In this document: positions 1-11,246 of the stretch, piece after piece
Layout: each line of letters opens with the position of its first letter
How positions within the stretch are numbered: position 1 is the first letter of the stretch
Source of the DNA: Cristatella mucedo
Taxonomy: Eukaryota > Bryozoa > Phylactolaemata > Cristatellidae
Direction of reading: 5' to 3'
DNA length: 64,000 bases
Assembly (NCBI GenBank): GCA_009760855.2
Contig: WPIO01000099.1
Coordinates: forward strand, 501,501 to 565,500
Made by a program: the position numbers and the translations under genes
The notes under the pieces: generated by a model
Told to the model about the DNA's origin: nothing
The model's input: only the letters and a program-made list of their open reading frames with translations
Database searches by the model: none

Positions 1-640
1 AATCGCCTGTAACGTCGAAGTAGCGTGTCGCCGTCCTCGGCCTCCCCTTCCCCGAGAGCAGAAGGTGACCAGCGTTGCGGCGTTACAATCGCGCCTCCTG
101 GACTGCGGCGTCAAAATAACATTACTATGGCTGCTTCGACAGGTAACTTTTAGCAGGCTCGTCTACAGGCTTACACTGGCTCACGCTCTGCACCGCTAGG
201 AGTTACACACCCGTAGGCCGTTACTCACAGAACGTGACAACAGTTAGTTAGGCCAGCACCTTATCTAACATATTTTGCCGAAGACGAGATGTGGCTCAGT
301 GGAAGGCAATAATGGAAATTCAGTTTTTTGCTCTCACAAATGCAGCGGCCTCAGCGGCTTTCCCACAAGCACTGCAACGCACGACACCCGGCTGTTATAG
401 TGTTATAGCTTCGGTGGTTCCGAAACGGAAGAGAACTCTGAGACCCCTAGTGGTTCAGTTATTGCTCTAAGCAGTGATTCACCTTCCACATTTAGTTAGA
501 ATTCAGTCATATCGAAGCCTAATAAACCTTATTGCACTCATAAAGGGAGCAGCTTTAACAAATATCAATGGTTTTTTGTGCCAACGGGTAAAGATTAGCC
601 GCAATATTTTCAGGTCAAAAGTCATACTACTTTCTTTCAA
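1..640 (+). repeat. Dispersed repeat W, copy 1 (paralogue of 54716-55830)
   Basis: This stretch aligns in order with 54716-55560 and then 55770-55830, including the shared words CTGCTTCGACAG, CTCGTCTACAGGC and GGCCGTTACTC, and a block near 410-480 matching 55445-55520. The second copy holds a LINE-Y 3' end (55625-55762) that is absent here, so this copy shows the empty site. A short open segment near 410-490 is recognisably the same as the phenylalanine-glycine-containing segment of the other copy, but ends in a stop at the position of the other copy's GTAAGT. No intact gene. Confidence 0.7.
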
Positions 641-649
641 TAAGTTTGA

Positions 650-1165
650 GACTCACTCTCTGATTCGTATGCCCTAGTTCCTGTAATAGAGACTAATTTC
701 TCCTAATGTGCTGTGTAAACGAATGGTTTTTTTGTTTACTTGCGTACGCAATTGAGATACACTGTCGAAACAGCATGCAGAGGTATCAGGTGGAAGTGGA
801 GCACACGGAATGCGAATTGGCAATGCGGATGGCGCATGGAGACGCGCCCATAACGGCAATGGACTTGTCAGCACTTCATCACTATATGGCCTCGATTCAT
901 ATGGCCGTCCATGTTTCAGTGTAGCTACGTCGGACCACTCTCTGATGAAATTCGTAGAATTTTTAGGATACTCTTTGCGGACCGTATCTCAAATGGTCAA
1001 CCGATCGGAAGTCTGATAAAGAGCACGGATTATAACAGGTACCACCATGAGTGTGATGCACCAAGGAATGGTCTCAGTGAAAGCAAGTAACAACTACCTC
1101 TAAGTCTGTACTACTATAGCACTAAAGGGCAGGTGGTAGCACGGCGGCACAGTGGCAATTGATTA
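650..1165 (+). repeat. Repeat fragment shared with 51755-52010 and 52330-52425
   Basis: The start (CTGATTCG, CCCTAG, a run of T, ATTGAGA then CACTGT) matches 51765-51900 in the same order, and 1090-1160 matches 52360-52425 (TAGCACTA, GCAC, GGCA). Short open frames here are not conserved between the copies, so I call it non-coding dispersed repeat. Confidence 0.5.
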
Positions 1166-1660
1166 TGTAATGTAATTTAATGTATCTCCGTCAGTAACTC
1201 CACAAAGTCATAAAGACCATGTGGGTGTAACGCAGGAGAGTTTTGTATAGCGCACTCACAGCCTAAGCGGCTTTCGGTACGCATTCGGTAGCCCACAGAC
1301 TTCGTCTCACGCAACAAAAAGAAAGTCGGAAGCATAGCAGAGTCAGGAGAGCAGTTGAGGTAGTGAGTAGCATAGAAGTAGCAGTTCAGGACCGCTGAAA
1401 AAGATGTGCCATAGTCGGCAGTAGGGGATTAGTTGTCGTTGCGTAAGAATTGTGTAAGCGAGTTTCACATTCGAGGACCCGCAGAGCTAAAACATCTGTC
1501 ACCAACGGTCTTTAAGGGGAGGACTGAAACAGCTAATTTATTGTCCACGCAGGACCAGAGGGTGCGAACAGGCTGCAACTGATGCAACAGTTCAGCTACG
1601 TAAGAAAGAGCCAAGCCATGGCGGCCTGTGGGTCAATGTAAGACAAACGTTCTGTTACAA
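1165..1660 (-). mobile_element. LINE-X 3' fragment
   Basis: Read on the minus strand this is the last ~150 codons of the LINE-X reverse transcriptase protein plus its 3' end. The peptide words LRETKS, GYRMRTESR and YDFVE are readable with frame breaks. It ends with the TACAT-rich tail (plus-strand ATGTAATGTAAT at 1165-1185). 5'-truncated, as usual for non-LTR elements. Confidence 0.85.
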
Positions 1661-1699
1661 CTTCTGATAACTTGCTTTGGCTTGCCATCGCGTGCTATA

Positions 1700-2050
1700 A
1701 TGATAATAGTCACACACTTGATTAAGCGCCCGCTCAGAACTCAAGCTCTTTCAAGGCGCTTTTAATGTACTCTAAAGGGTACCGCGATTAAATGGTGAGT
1801 GGATATCATACTTGATAGGCAACCAAATAACACGGTTAGGGATGACACGCACAAGGTCAGCATGCAAGTGTGCTTAGTTGCAGCCTGCACAGTGTCAGCA
1901 CGCATAAGCACGTAAAGGGCGAATTAAAGGGACCCACTAAATGGTGTAAATAGGTGCGTTTTTAAGTTCTTTTTAAACATAGACAAGTCAGGGAATGATG
2001 TGATGCGAGTCGGGAGTGAGTTCCAGGCTTTGGGATGCTATCCGTGTTGA
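1700..2050 (-). mobile_element. LINE-Y 3' end fragment
   Basis: It carries the diagnostic LINE-Y end in reverse orientation: a tail, then GCGCC...CTCAAGCTCTTTC...GGCGCTTTT, then the 3' UTR words ACATGGTTAGGGGTGAC-like and GTGTCAGCACGCATAAGCAC, then the last codons (TTTAAAAAGAACTTAAAA-like, in reverse). It is truncated 5' in the C-terminal coding part. Confidence 0.8.
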
Positions 2051-2345
2051 AGTCTCGGACATCAGCAGCGAGCGGTCGCGATGAGCTCTCCAAGCTGAAA
2101 ACGTTAACCACTATAGCAGTAACCTAAATACCTGGAGCCCCGTGTATAGCTGGCCTGAACCGCCATGTCACTTTGGCCAGCTGACGAATGAGATCATCCT
2201 TGGCAGACGCACAATCAACGCGACCAAACAGTATCCTGCACATTTCGCAATGCAGGAACTGACCCGGAAGTTAGTCGGGCGGAAATAGAAACGCGATACC
2301 GCAAGAAGCAGCTGAACGCGACGCCTGACTAGGCCGCGCGAGTTT
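2050..2345 (+). repeat. Dispersed repeat V, copy 1 (partial)
   Basis: It matches 2780-3000 and 3490-3680 in order: GTCTCGGACA, ACCTAAATACC, CCGACGAATGA and AGACGCA. No coding signal. A LINE-Y tail abuts it on both sides. Confidence 0.55.
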
Positions 2346-2364
2346 TTCTGAGGTTATGAGCAGA

Positions 2365-2545
2365 GTACTATATAATAACAATAATAATAATAATAATGCA
2401 CTTGATAAAGCGCCCTCAGAGAACTTAATCTCTTTCTAGGCGCTTTACATTTGCTGCAAAGGGAAATGTAACTGAATGGTATGTGTGGACGCACGAACTA
2501 TTCTTTGTCGCTCAATTGACTCAGCACTGTGCTATCCAAGGAGCA
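2365..2545 (-). mobile_element. LINE-Y 3' end fragment
   Basis: The plus strand shows (AAT)n at 2378-2398, then TGCACTTGATAAAGCGCCCTC, the hairpin arm and AGGCGCTTTACATTTGCTGC. This is the very 3' end of LINE-Y, inserted in minus orientation. Confidence 0.85.
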
Positions 2546-3060
2546 CGATAGTTTTATGTTGACTAGTGGCACCACATCAGAATAAAATTTTGAAATTTAT
2601 CAGTTTCCCAAAACAAAGAAAGGCACCCCAGACACGGGAAAGCACCTCGTCGCCTGCCCCAGAGGCCGTAGTCTTACTGCACGGCCAGTGCCCACGATGT
2701 TGTCCTGCTCCAGCCAGACTCACGCAACTCCCCCAGGCCAACGGGTGAGCAGTGAGTTCTCGCGTTGGGCTCTTCAAGTTGAACTTAACTAACCCAGTAC
2801 CGACCTAACTACCTGGATCCTCAGGTAATTACTGCCCGAACGGTTGGGTAGTACAGCCAGCCGACGAATGAATGAATGCTTGGCAGCAGCACAATTAAAG
2901 CGAGCGAATACAAGTCCCGCACGTATCGCAACGAAGGAACTCACCCGATAGTTTTTAATGCGGAAATGTACAGTCTATACCAGCTGCAGATGCAGTGGAA
3001 CAGCGAGCCTGACCGAGCTGAGCTGAGGCCCCTTAATGCGCTCCGGGAGGGAGGGAGTTG
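2505..3060 (+). repeat. Dispersed repeat V, copy 2
   Basis: Aligns with 3095-3700: a shared TTGAAATTGATCAG-like block, ACGGGAAAGCACC, then ACCGACCTAA, GGATCCTC and CCGACGAATGAATG. The arrangement of copies at 2050-2345, 2505-3060 and 3095-3700 is head to tail in direct orientation. The open frames in it are not conserved. Confidence 0.55.
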
Positions 3061-3094
3061 AGGGCATTTCGGGGCGGAGCGATAGAATCATCTG

Positions 3095-3700
3095 TGCGTC
3101 GCGATTGGCTTAGTGGTGAGCCTGCGTTGAAGCACGCAGCTTTAGTATTGGTTAGTGGCCCCAATACATGAGGCATCTTTGAAATTGATCAGGGCTCTAA
3201 AAACGGGAAAGCACCATAGGCGCAGGACAGCACTGCCCCTGGCCGAAGGCCATCTGCTCAGCTGCTCATTAGGCAGCTCAGTCGGGCGGCAATGGCTAAC
3301 TAAGCTCTATTTAAATGCAACGGGTGAACTGTGGTCGCATGACCGGCTAGCCTTGCTGCGAACTAATTTCTGCCACTTGCCTGCATCGTCCACTTGTCGA
3401 CCGGAGAGCGAGTTTATACCATCCGGGAAGCGGACCGCTTCGTTCTGATAACTTTTTGTTCGCTTGCTCTCGCAGGGTATGCGTTTTGGAGTCTCGGACA
3501 CCAGCTGCGAGCACTCACGATGAGTTTTTCGAGTTGTATACATTAACAGTCGTAGCACCGACCTAAATACCCGGATCCTCTGGTATCTATAGCCCAAACG
3601 ATTGGATAACACAGCCACCCGACGAATGAATGCATCCTTATCAGACGCAAAGTTTGTGCTAACTTTTTTGTGGCAATACCTATCGGAGGGCTGGTCGCCT
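3095..3700 (+). repeat. Dispersed repeat V, copy 3
   Basis: Third head-to-tail V copy. A 140-codon minus-strand open frame (3307-3729) covers most of it, but the frame is closed in copies 1 and 2 and shows no recognisable domain, so I do not annotate it as a gene. A further piece of V is at 52425-52555. Confidence 0.5.
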
Positions 3701-3744
3701 AAAGCTGAGACGAAGCCAGGGGTTAGCAAGGGTTGGCTGCTGTC

Positions 3745-5850
3745 ACCACCCCCCCCCCCGTAGAAGGGAGCCGAGATTGAAAACCTGTCGGTCGGTCGTG
3801 TGGTTACTGGACTCTTGGTGCTTGATCATGCTGCCCGACACGTGGATCTGGCGGGCTCGGTCCACCTCGGACCCTATCCCGGCACTCCAACTCTGGCTCA
3901 AGTGAACCACGGGGCACCCAAGGCACTAATTGCGCAAGCGAAGCCGAAGGCGAAAACACAAGTCTCACAGACATTGAAAAAGAAACTCGCCAGCGCCTAC
4001 CAGTAGAATTGCGTCGCAGCGGGTGCTACGCAGCACGTGCGATAAGCTGACGGCTGGTCGAATTCGGAAAGCCACGATAGAGGGAATAACTAATAACTAG
4101 AATGAGGACTGTATGTAGGACTTTGTAGGCGCTATGCCAATCAAAGTCATTGCTATAAAAATGTCTAGCAAACTTTCCATCTGCAATTTTTTTGGAAAGC
4201 TCGGGGCTGTGCAGAGGTGTTTGCTCTTTTTTTTCTCTTTCTATTTTCTTTTCTAATTCGAATTTCAAGTTTTCTAATTTATAATTCTTTCTAATTTTTC
4301 CAGGTGTGTCGTTTTCGTCACTGTGCTTGTGCACGAATGCTGCGTACAGAGTAGATTTCCTTGAGCTAGTTTCGAGAGTCTGTGGTTCCAAGTAAGCCCG
4401 TTCGCGTATTTTATTGTACGCGTTTATCCTCCCCATAAATTAAAGCGATGAATTTAATCGAGTTGGTCGTGCAGCAAGATGGTGACGAGTACTTCGGGTT
4501 GTGACATGTAATAGACGTGACTCAGCGAGCCACAATTAGTGAGTTCTAATATTCTACATACATCGATTGTTTTGGGATAGCTTACGCAAAAAAGAAGCAT
4601 ATTTCAGATGATTAAGCAGCCTTATTTAAGAGCGGAAGAAGGTTCTTAGCAATCACTGGTGTGCTTTCATTGGGCAATGAAGACAGGTTGTTGCAAGGAT
4701 TGAACCAACGACCTAGTGTAAATACGTACTCCTGACATAAAATGAATCAAGCTCGCGGTAATAGCTCAGCACCATCCTTTGCAGACAAGGTAAAGTTCCT
4801 TAACGGTAATCGATTTCTCTGATGGTGCAATAGAAACACATCGTTGTTTTATATTATCACCTACAGGGTAGGTGATTTGAAATAAAAAACAACTTCCGGA
4901 ACACGCGAGAAGTACAAGTGTGGTGTAAAGGTACTTCCGCATCTGGATGGAAGTAGGCTCCGAAAATTACGTTTGCCACGGTTCCAGTCCTTACTGACAA
5001 GCGACCACTTCGGGTGACGCCAATACGTTATGCCGCGACCGGTGTAACGCCGAACGCTCCTTAGGAGGAGGCGCAATCCTCCGCTTACCGAGGGGCGTAG
5101 AAAGAGGCGAAGCCAGGATTGGAATGTCTTGGTTGCCTGGGGTACGGAAGTCTTAGCCCTGACGTGAATTGGGGGTTGGGGCTGCCGCCCACCAGTGCCT
5201 GCAGGTGTCGCTCAGCCTGGCCAAGCACCGAGGGGCCAGCAGCGGCACTTGAGTGGCCGCAGGCCACCCGAACAGTCGCCATGCTCGGCACCCACCTAGC
5301 AGGCCACGGATGGCAGCTGCTGGCCACCCACCCACCACCCTGAGCTTCGCCTCAGGGCGTAGACGACTGCTGAATATGAGTCAGGGAGCTGCTACTCCCC
5401 CACCTACCAACCACCCTGAGCTTCGCCTCTTGGTATAGATCGCTGCTGAATGCGATTCGGAGAGCTTCGACGAGCAATAAGAGATTGCGACGCGAAAGAG
5501 AGTTTCCGTCGCCAATCTGCTTAATGTTATTAAGGATTCGTGAGCTCGCGAAGTGAATCGGAAGGAGACAAACGCGCGAAAAGGTAATTTTCCTTTTACT
5601 ACGTGGGACAAACTTCATCTCGCAGAGGCATATCCCTAGGCAGGGATCGACATCACGCTCATGCTCACAAACACACGAACGCAAGATGCGATTCACGGGC
5701 GCTGAACGACCGCATTCGGTGGCGTCCGCCGAGTCCTCGCGCCGCTTGCTTGGCTGACTCGTCACCTGCACATGCAGTCTCCTCACTCCGTCATTCCAAG
5801 AGGAAACAAGTCGATCGCGGCGACGAAGGCGATATGAAGGTAAAGAATGC
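3745..5850 (+). repeat. Rep A, copy 1 (about 2.1 kb, longest uninterrupted copy)
   Basis: It begins at a run of C (3750-3761) and runs collinear with 43550-45715. Shared landmarks are GCGATAAGCTGA, TCTAGCAA, GTGGTTCCAAGTAAGCC-like, GCAAGATGG, ATTGAACCAACGACCT, and a block near 4890-5040 (ATTACGTTTGCCACGGTT). The part at 5600-5850 is matched by 45925-46585. Open frames of up to 166 codons (for example 5352-5852 minus) are not maintained in the other copies. It may be a non-autonomous transposon or a satellite-like segment; I cannot classify it. Confidence 0.75.
4690..4862. repeat. SINE-like segment inside Rep A copy 1
   Basis: Contains TAATAGCTCAGCACC (A-box-like) followed by GTAAAGTTCC...ATCGATTTCTCTGATGGTGC, which copies the LINE-Y 3' hairpin. 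On the other strand GGTTCAATCC at 4696-4705 is a perfect B-box core. The matching segment in Rep A copy 3 (44605-44770) has an even better A box, TAGCTCAGTGG. Orientation is unclear. Confidence 0.4.
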
Positions 5851-5869
5851 ATTGAGCGAGCGTCACCCT

Positions 5870-7008
5870 ACCGTTACAGTACTAGCCGGGACGGCGGTGG
5901 GGCGAAAGCGTTAAGCAAGCGAAGCCGAAGGTGAAAACAAATCTCACTGAAGCAAAATATGCCACTCAATGGCGCAAAGCAGTAGCATGGCGGCGCAATA
6001 CGTGCTAAACAGTAGGTGCAATAAGCTGACGGCAGATTATATGGCAGACAGCTGCGCCATTAACGCGGAGGGATAACGACTAGAAAAAGATTTGTAAGCA
6101 GGACTTTGTGGATGTTACGCAAACCCGAGTGTCAAAGCAACACAAATATCTAGCAAGCATTCTCTTCTGCAGTTTCTTTAAAAAGCTCTAGCTGTGATGA
6201 GGTGTTTGGCTTTTTTCTTTCTAATTTGCATATTTTCTAGGTGCGTTTTTCATTTGCGTGCTTTTGTCAAAGAATGTGCCCCAGGGTGGGCTTCCTTGAG
6301 CTACTGCCCAGAATATCATTATTGTAATGTGTTTCCATCTGTAACTCCAAAAAGCCATACAGACTATGTGGGTGGTACTCAAGGTAGTTTTTTATAGCCC
6401 ACTCACAGCCTAAGCGACCTTCGGTACGCATTCGGTAGCCAACAGACTTAATTTCACGCTACAAAGAGAAAGTGGGAAACATAGCAGAGTCAGTAGAGCA
6501 GTGGAGGTGGGGAGTAGTATAGTAGTAGCAGCTCAGGAACACTGGATAAAATGAGCCATAGTTGGCAAAAGGAGAATAGTATTCGTTTCGTAAGAACTTT
6601 GGAAGCGAGTTCAACAGTTATGGACCTGCAGAGCTCAAGCTTCTGTCGCTGACGGTCGCTAAGCGGACGATTGGAACGGCTAATTTATTATCCATAGAGG
6701 ACCTGAGTTCGAGAACAGGCCGAAACTGGTGCAGCGGTTCAGCTAAATATTGAGGATCAAAGCCGTGGGGATTCTTGTAGGTAGGAGGTTTCACCTGTTG
6801 TACGCATTTACTTTTCTGAGACAATTAAAGCGACGAAGTCTACCAAGTTTATCGCGCAGCAAGATGGCGACCAGCTCTTCAGGTACTGACGTGTATTAGA
6901 CGTGACTCTGCTAAGCCAGTCCACAGGAAGTGGCTCTAGAATTGTGCGTACCTCATGCAATAGGTTGGGATATCATATGCAATTAAAACATGCATTGGTT
7001 TCCTGTGA
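5870..7008 (+). repeat. Rep A, copy 2, split by LINE-X
   Basis: Collinear with 3940-4560 and 43660-44500 (GCAAGCGAAGCCGAAGG, TCTAGCAAGCA, CAAGATGGCGACCAG). The copy is split by a LINE-X 3' piece at 6325-6795; the Rep A sequence resumes at TGTACGCATTTACTTTT (6797), exactly where copy 3 continues without a gap (near 44325). It ends where a second LINE-X begins at 7008. Confidence 0.75.
6325..6795 (-). mobile_element. LINE-X 3' fragment inserted in Rep A copy 2
   Basis: Minus-strand reading gives the LINE-X C-terminal words YLAEPLHQF, MDNKLAVP and SLSSAGP, then the 3' end (ATGTGTTTCC... in plus orientation at 6330). The empty site is visible in Rep A copies 1 and 3. Confidence 0.85.
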
Positions 7009-8665
7009 TATAAAATGTATCTCCGTCTGTAACTCCAAAAAGTCGTACAGACCGTGTGGGTCTAACGCAAGAGAGTTTTGTATAGCCCACTGACAGCCTA
7101 AGCAGCATTCGGTACGCATTCGGTAGCCAACAGTCTTCGTCTCATCCAGCAAAGACAAACTGAGAAGCATAGCAGAGTCAGGACAGCAGTTTAGGTAGTT
7201 AGCAGCATGGCAGTAGCGGCTCGGAACCGCTGATAAGGATAAGCCATTGTCGGCAGTAGGAGAGTAGTTGGTGTTACGTCAGAATTATGCAAGCGAGTTT
7301 CATAGTCTAGGACATGCAGGGCTAAAGCTTCTGTAGTCAATGGTCTTTAAGCGGAGGAATCGGACAGCTAATTCATTGTGCGCACAGGACCTGAGGGCGC
7401 AAACAGGCTGAAACTGATGCAGCAGTTCAGCTAGGTACGAAGGAGCCAAGCCGTGGCGGGCCTTGTGGGTCAACGTGAGAACTATGCTCTGTATCCTTTG
7501 CTCAACCGGCAACCATCCTAGCCCTTTCAGCAAAGGATACACGTGCTTCAACCGCTGGGACTTGAAAACTAGCCTTTCAGCCATATTCATAGTCCACTGT
7601 AGTGGCATAATAGCTTTCCTTGGCAGCCCAGCCAAATGGGAATTACAATAATCAAGCCGAGACAGAACTAAAGAGCCAGTTAAATTCTTTACAAGCCACT
7701 GTGGGAGACAGCTTCTAATCTTGGATAGGGATCGGATGTGATGGCTAGCTTTAGAGGCAGTCTTCTGAATGAAGCTTTTGAAATTTTGGCAGCAGTCGAA
7801 CACGACACCTTAATTTCGAGCACGTGGTTATGGTCACACAATAGTATCACCTATTAGAACAGTAAAGCGTTTTAATCCAGCCACACGCTTAGATTTTCCT
7901 ATGAGCAGAAGTTCGGTTTTATTATAATTTAATTTCAGGAAGTTTTCCGAGATCCAGGACCGAATATCGGCAAGGCAAGCATTCAGTTTCTCAGCTGCCC
8001 CGGCAGATTCCGACAGTTTGAATGACAAATACAACTGAGTATCGTCAGCATAGAAGTGATATTTGATTCCAAAGGCCTTAATCTCTCTTCCCAGAGGTTG
8101 TGTATGAATGGAGAACAGAAAGGAACCGAGTACAGACCCTGGAGGGACTCCACAGGTGACCCTTGTCGTGTCTAAGACATGACGCCCACACGACACTGAT
8201 TGAACACGATCCGACAAGTACGCTTTAAACCACGCCAGTGTTTCGTCGGCCAGACCGATCTTTGCTCTCAATCGTTCAAGCAGAACATCGTGATCAATGG
8301 TGTCGAAGGCAGCAGACAGATCTAGCAGAGCTAGGGCGGTGACGTTCGATCGTCGTTGCCACGTAGAATGTCATTGTTAATACAGAGGCGAGCAGTTTCA
8401 GTGGAGTGCTGCCTCTTGAATCCCGATTGACATGTTTCTGACATGCCATTATTTTCAATGTGTTCAGCCAGCTGCTAAGAAACAATTATTGCAACAATCT
8501 TCTGTATCTATTCCAGGCTTCTTAAGAATAGGTCTAACGATTGCCGATTTGAAGGACTTGGGCACGACCCTTTTTCACAAAGAAGCACTAACCATCTACA
8601 TTATGGCAGTGTAAGGTGGTCTGCTAGTGAAGTCCACAGAGAGGAGGGTACAGGGTCTTCAGGAG
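7008..8665 (-). mobile_element. LINE-X with readable reverse transcriptase (5'-truncated)
   Basis: This is a non-LTR retrotransposon, L2/CR1 type by protein pattern. From 5' to 3' on the minus strand the RT fingers end with a degenerate LDLSAAFDTIDH-like motif (about 8290-8330). Then comes an open frame at 7834-8271 with GVPPGSVLG (canonical form GVPQGSVLG) and the catalytic box FYADDTQLY, whose two aspartates are intact. After a break, a second frame at 7300-7803 carries the thumb and C-terminal part (KIRSCL, RLDYCNS, LHQFQPVCALRS). The element ends in the usual 3' UTR at 7008-7170. The frame break near 7803-7834 and the missing 5' half make it non-autonomous. The RT would reverse-transcribe the element's own RNA at a nicked target site. 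Confidence 0.9.
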
Positions 8666-8674
8666 CCGAGCTCT

Positions 8675-8745
8675 TTTCAAACAGCATGAATGACACGGTT
8701 AGGGGTGACAGGCACAGATCAGCGTGCAAGTGTGGTTAGGGGCAA
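8675..8745 (-). mobile_element. LINE-Y 3' UTR scrap joined to element Z
   Basis: AACAGCATGAATGACACGG and GTGCAAGTGTGGTTAGGGG are LINE-Y 3' UTR words. The same scrap joined to the same Z boundary recurs at 29983-30045, so the junction itself was copied. Confidence 0.6.
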
Positions 8746-10300
8746 TTGCATAATTGTGGCATTCTTATGGAAAAATAATGCTAATCGAGACACGTTCGTA
8801 AGTAATGACTTTTTAATTAGCAAAATAGAGGCACCTAGCTGTAGTATTGAAATACTTAAGAGATAGTGTATTTCTTACGGTGGTTTGCCTGATATATCAT
8901 GCTTAAGCAAATTCCAGTGCATCGGGGCTGTGTGACTGCTAATTGACAGCAGCAGAACAGGGCCAACGTGTGAAAAAGTCGAAAATGTTCCGTTTTTCAT
9001 TACCGCAGTATGCAATACCAGGTTCCAGCGCACAATTATATCATTCCAACATCCCACACCGGTTTAGCCCAATTGCGGACTTTTTGGCCAAGCTCGGTCC
9101 GGTCACCTTCAACTTCAATGAGCTCGAAATAATGGCCGGGAGCGAAGCTATTCCGTTCGGAGGTACTTGCGACGCCCATGATTATCCGGCTTGGACTGAA
9201 AGAGATTTCATCTGGGCCACCCAATTCAACGCCCGACGTAAAGAATACGGTCCATAAAGCTCATGTAGCTGCTTCGGCGAGAAATAAACTACGACGCGAG
9301 CACAAAACCTAGCCGGTGGCCACTCAAGGGGGCCACGTCGTCGCACGGAAGCCACGTTGCCGAGAGAGAGAGAGAGAGAGACAAAGGTTGCAGCATCATT
9401 TACGTGGCACTTTCAATGTAAGAGCGCTCACTAACCGTAATTATGTAGCAGACGAAGGCGGAATGAACTAACTTCAGTAGCTGGCACATTAGTTGCTGTG
9501 GCTCGGCCACGGGCAGCGGACCGCAGCCAGACATTTGGCAAATTGCCAAACCAACGAAACCAGACATGTCATCTAGCAAAGAGAGGAGGGAAGAGCAACG
9601 AAATCGCGCCGACATTAGCGACCAGGTCCGATCGAGCTTCGGCCGAACAGGCCACATTAGCAAGCTAGCTAGTGCCTCGGCGAGAGACTACGTTCTGCTT
9701 CCCCCCCCCCCCGAAAATTTGAAAGCGATGAGTGACGAAAGGAGCCGGAGTTTTGTATAGTGCACTATCTCAAAGACCAGACTGGCACATCGCGATGTTA
9801 CGTTAGAGATGATATCAAACGATTTTGCGTCAATGCTTGAGCGTGAGCGAGCTCAAGGGCTCTGTTAGTTGAGAGAGCAGATCTCAGGTCGGATCTTTCC
9901 GCGGTCGAAAGGCTAACAGTTCGGAGACAGCCTGACTCAATTTTGTGGGCGGCGCTGTAGAACTCATTGGCAGAAAAACACCTTTGTCTTCCACTTGAAA
10001 GCCAGTGAGAACAGCACCACGGTGAGATGGGAATAGCTTAAAGCGAGCTGGGATGCTGTAGGACTGTGATGCTGGCAGTGGTATTTCGGCTTGTCGCTTC
10101 TGTGGTCTTTCCACGGTATGTAAACGGCTGATTGATGTCGGCTAGCCTACAAACCTCGGCCGTAACAGTGTCCAAAAAGAATGGTCTGGAGAGTTTTCTG
10201 CATTCAAGTTGGACTTTCAGTTGGACTGGGTCGCTCATCAACAGTCAAATGGCGATTGTAATTCCTTACCGGAACGGCCCACGCTGCTGGGCTAAATGCC
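8745..10300 (-). repeat. Unclassified dispersed element Z, copy 1
   Basis: About 1.5 kb, in minus orientation. Its near part (8750-9260) matches 30045-30500 in the same orientation and 15370-15850 reverse complemented. Its middle (9640-9720) matches 32133-32215 and 15225-15275. Its far part (9830-10240) matches 46640-47130 and 14940-15200. A minus-strand coding-like segment is readable at 9884-10241 (see separate entry). Runs (GA)n at 9361-9380 and C10 at 9702-9711 lie inside. No terminal inverted repeats were recognised. Whether it is a LINE, a DNA transposon or host duplication is open. Confidence 0.65.
9884..10241 (-). pseudogene. Conserved unknown reading frame of element Z, broken
   Basis: Two overlapping minus-strand frames: 10038-10241 contains FLDTVTAEV and RLADINQPF, and 9884-10114 contains GVFLPMSS, APPT and ends KDPT followed by a stop. 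The copy at 46640-46920 (plus) reads FLDMVTAEI and RLADINQPL. The copy at 14946-15050 (plus) reads VFLPTNS, SPPT and ends KDPT-stop. Keeping the same words, the same frame order and the same terminal KDPT stop in separate copies suggests that this was the protein-coding end of element Z. I recognise no domain. A frameshift near 10040-10110 breaks this copy. Confidence 0.45.
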
Positions 10301-10416
10301 ACAAAGCTCTTGTCCCACCGTCCCGGTAAGTATTTTAAGAGTAGGGCTACACTCGCTCAAGCCCTTCGCCCTTTGCGTCGTCGTCGTCACTGCGTCATGT
10401 AATTTAAAGGACATAA

Positions 10417-10533
10417 TTTATTGTATAGCGCCCCGAGACTACTTTATCTTTATTCAGGTGCCTCACATATGTGTCGAGGCGTTAGCCCGGCAACATCAGC
10501 CAGACCACGGTCGGGGAGAGCACCTTAACCGGC
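10417..10533 (-). repeat. tRNA-derived SINE-like copy S1
   Basis: Reverse complement of the S consensus seen at 53296-53445 and 62993-63122. On the minus strand it reads GGTTAAGGTGCTC (A-box region), a B-box region that has lost the canonical core, then GTGAGGCACCTGAAT...GGGGCGCTATACAA. The tail imitates the LINE-Y 3' end. Confidence 0.55.
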
Positions 10534-10539
10534 AATACA

Positions 10540-10985
10540 CCTGTTTTCTCCTGGAACGAGGCAGGTGGTGCAGGCCACGAGGTACCAGTACAAGCGCCGG
10601 ATAATTCGGCAGACGCCATCAAACACGGTCGCTTAGCACCCGTCCATCGCGTCTTGGATTTGTGTGTTTGTGTGTGTGCGTGATCCCAGCTTTGCCGCTG
10701 GGAGATGGAGTTAGACCGATGCAGTAAAAGCGAGAATCGCCGTCGTAGGCGGCCCTTAAGGGCACCTACCTTTTCTAAAAGTGGCACTTAATACCTAGTT
10801 TTCAGGTAACGAGTTAGAGTCGAGGGATTTTATGCCTTTGTGATCATGGAAGCGGTTCCTAACTCATCGATAAAGGTATCGGCGCTGGTTGTTTGGCTTC
10901 TCCATCTCTTTGGGTTATATTTCAGTATAGACGCAAGTGACCGTAGCGCGGGGAGGCAGTCCACCGCAAGAGCGGTTGCTTCGGT
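10540..10985. other. Interval with no recognised feature
   Basis: I see no conserved frame, no element match inside the window and no RNA gene here. A minus-strand open frame of 101 codons (10482-10787) overlaps SINE S1 and looks like chance. Confidence 0.4.
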
Positions 10986-10989
10986 GAGA

Positions 10990-11245
10990 GCTTGAAAGGA
11001 ATGTGAGGATCTTTTTTCGCCTTTTGCTACGCCGCTCGGTAAGCGGCGAGGTGAGACCTCCTCCTCGGACCGCTCGGCTTCACACTAGTCGTGATATAAA
11101 GTATAGGCATCGCAGGAAATGGTCGCTTGTCAGTAAGGACTACGACCGTTGCAAACGTAGTTTGTATAGCCTAACTTTATCCAGATGTCGAGCCAGAATA
11201 CCACACTTGCAACGCTCTTTTGTTCCTGAAATTATTCTTACATTT
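10990..11245 (-). repeat. Rep A fragment, inverted
   Basis: Reverse complement of 4865-5060: the open-frame words WSLVSKD and FxPEIILTFK seen here on plus correspond to those on minus at 4861-5076. Only the ~250-base part of Rep A just after its SINE-like segment is present. Confidence 0.6.
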
Positions 11246-11246
11246 A

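Noticed and set aside
3307-3729. 140-codon minus-strand open frame
   Set aside because: It lies in repeat V and is closed in the two neighbouring copies; no domain, no splice context.
5352-5852. 166-codon minus-strand open frame in Rep A
   Set aside because: The matching parts of Rep A copies 3 and 4 have stops and indels in this frame; composition follows the repeat, not coding sequence.
7463-7651. Plus-strand open frames over LINE-X
   Set aside because: They are antisense shadows of the RT frames.
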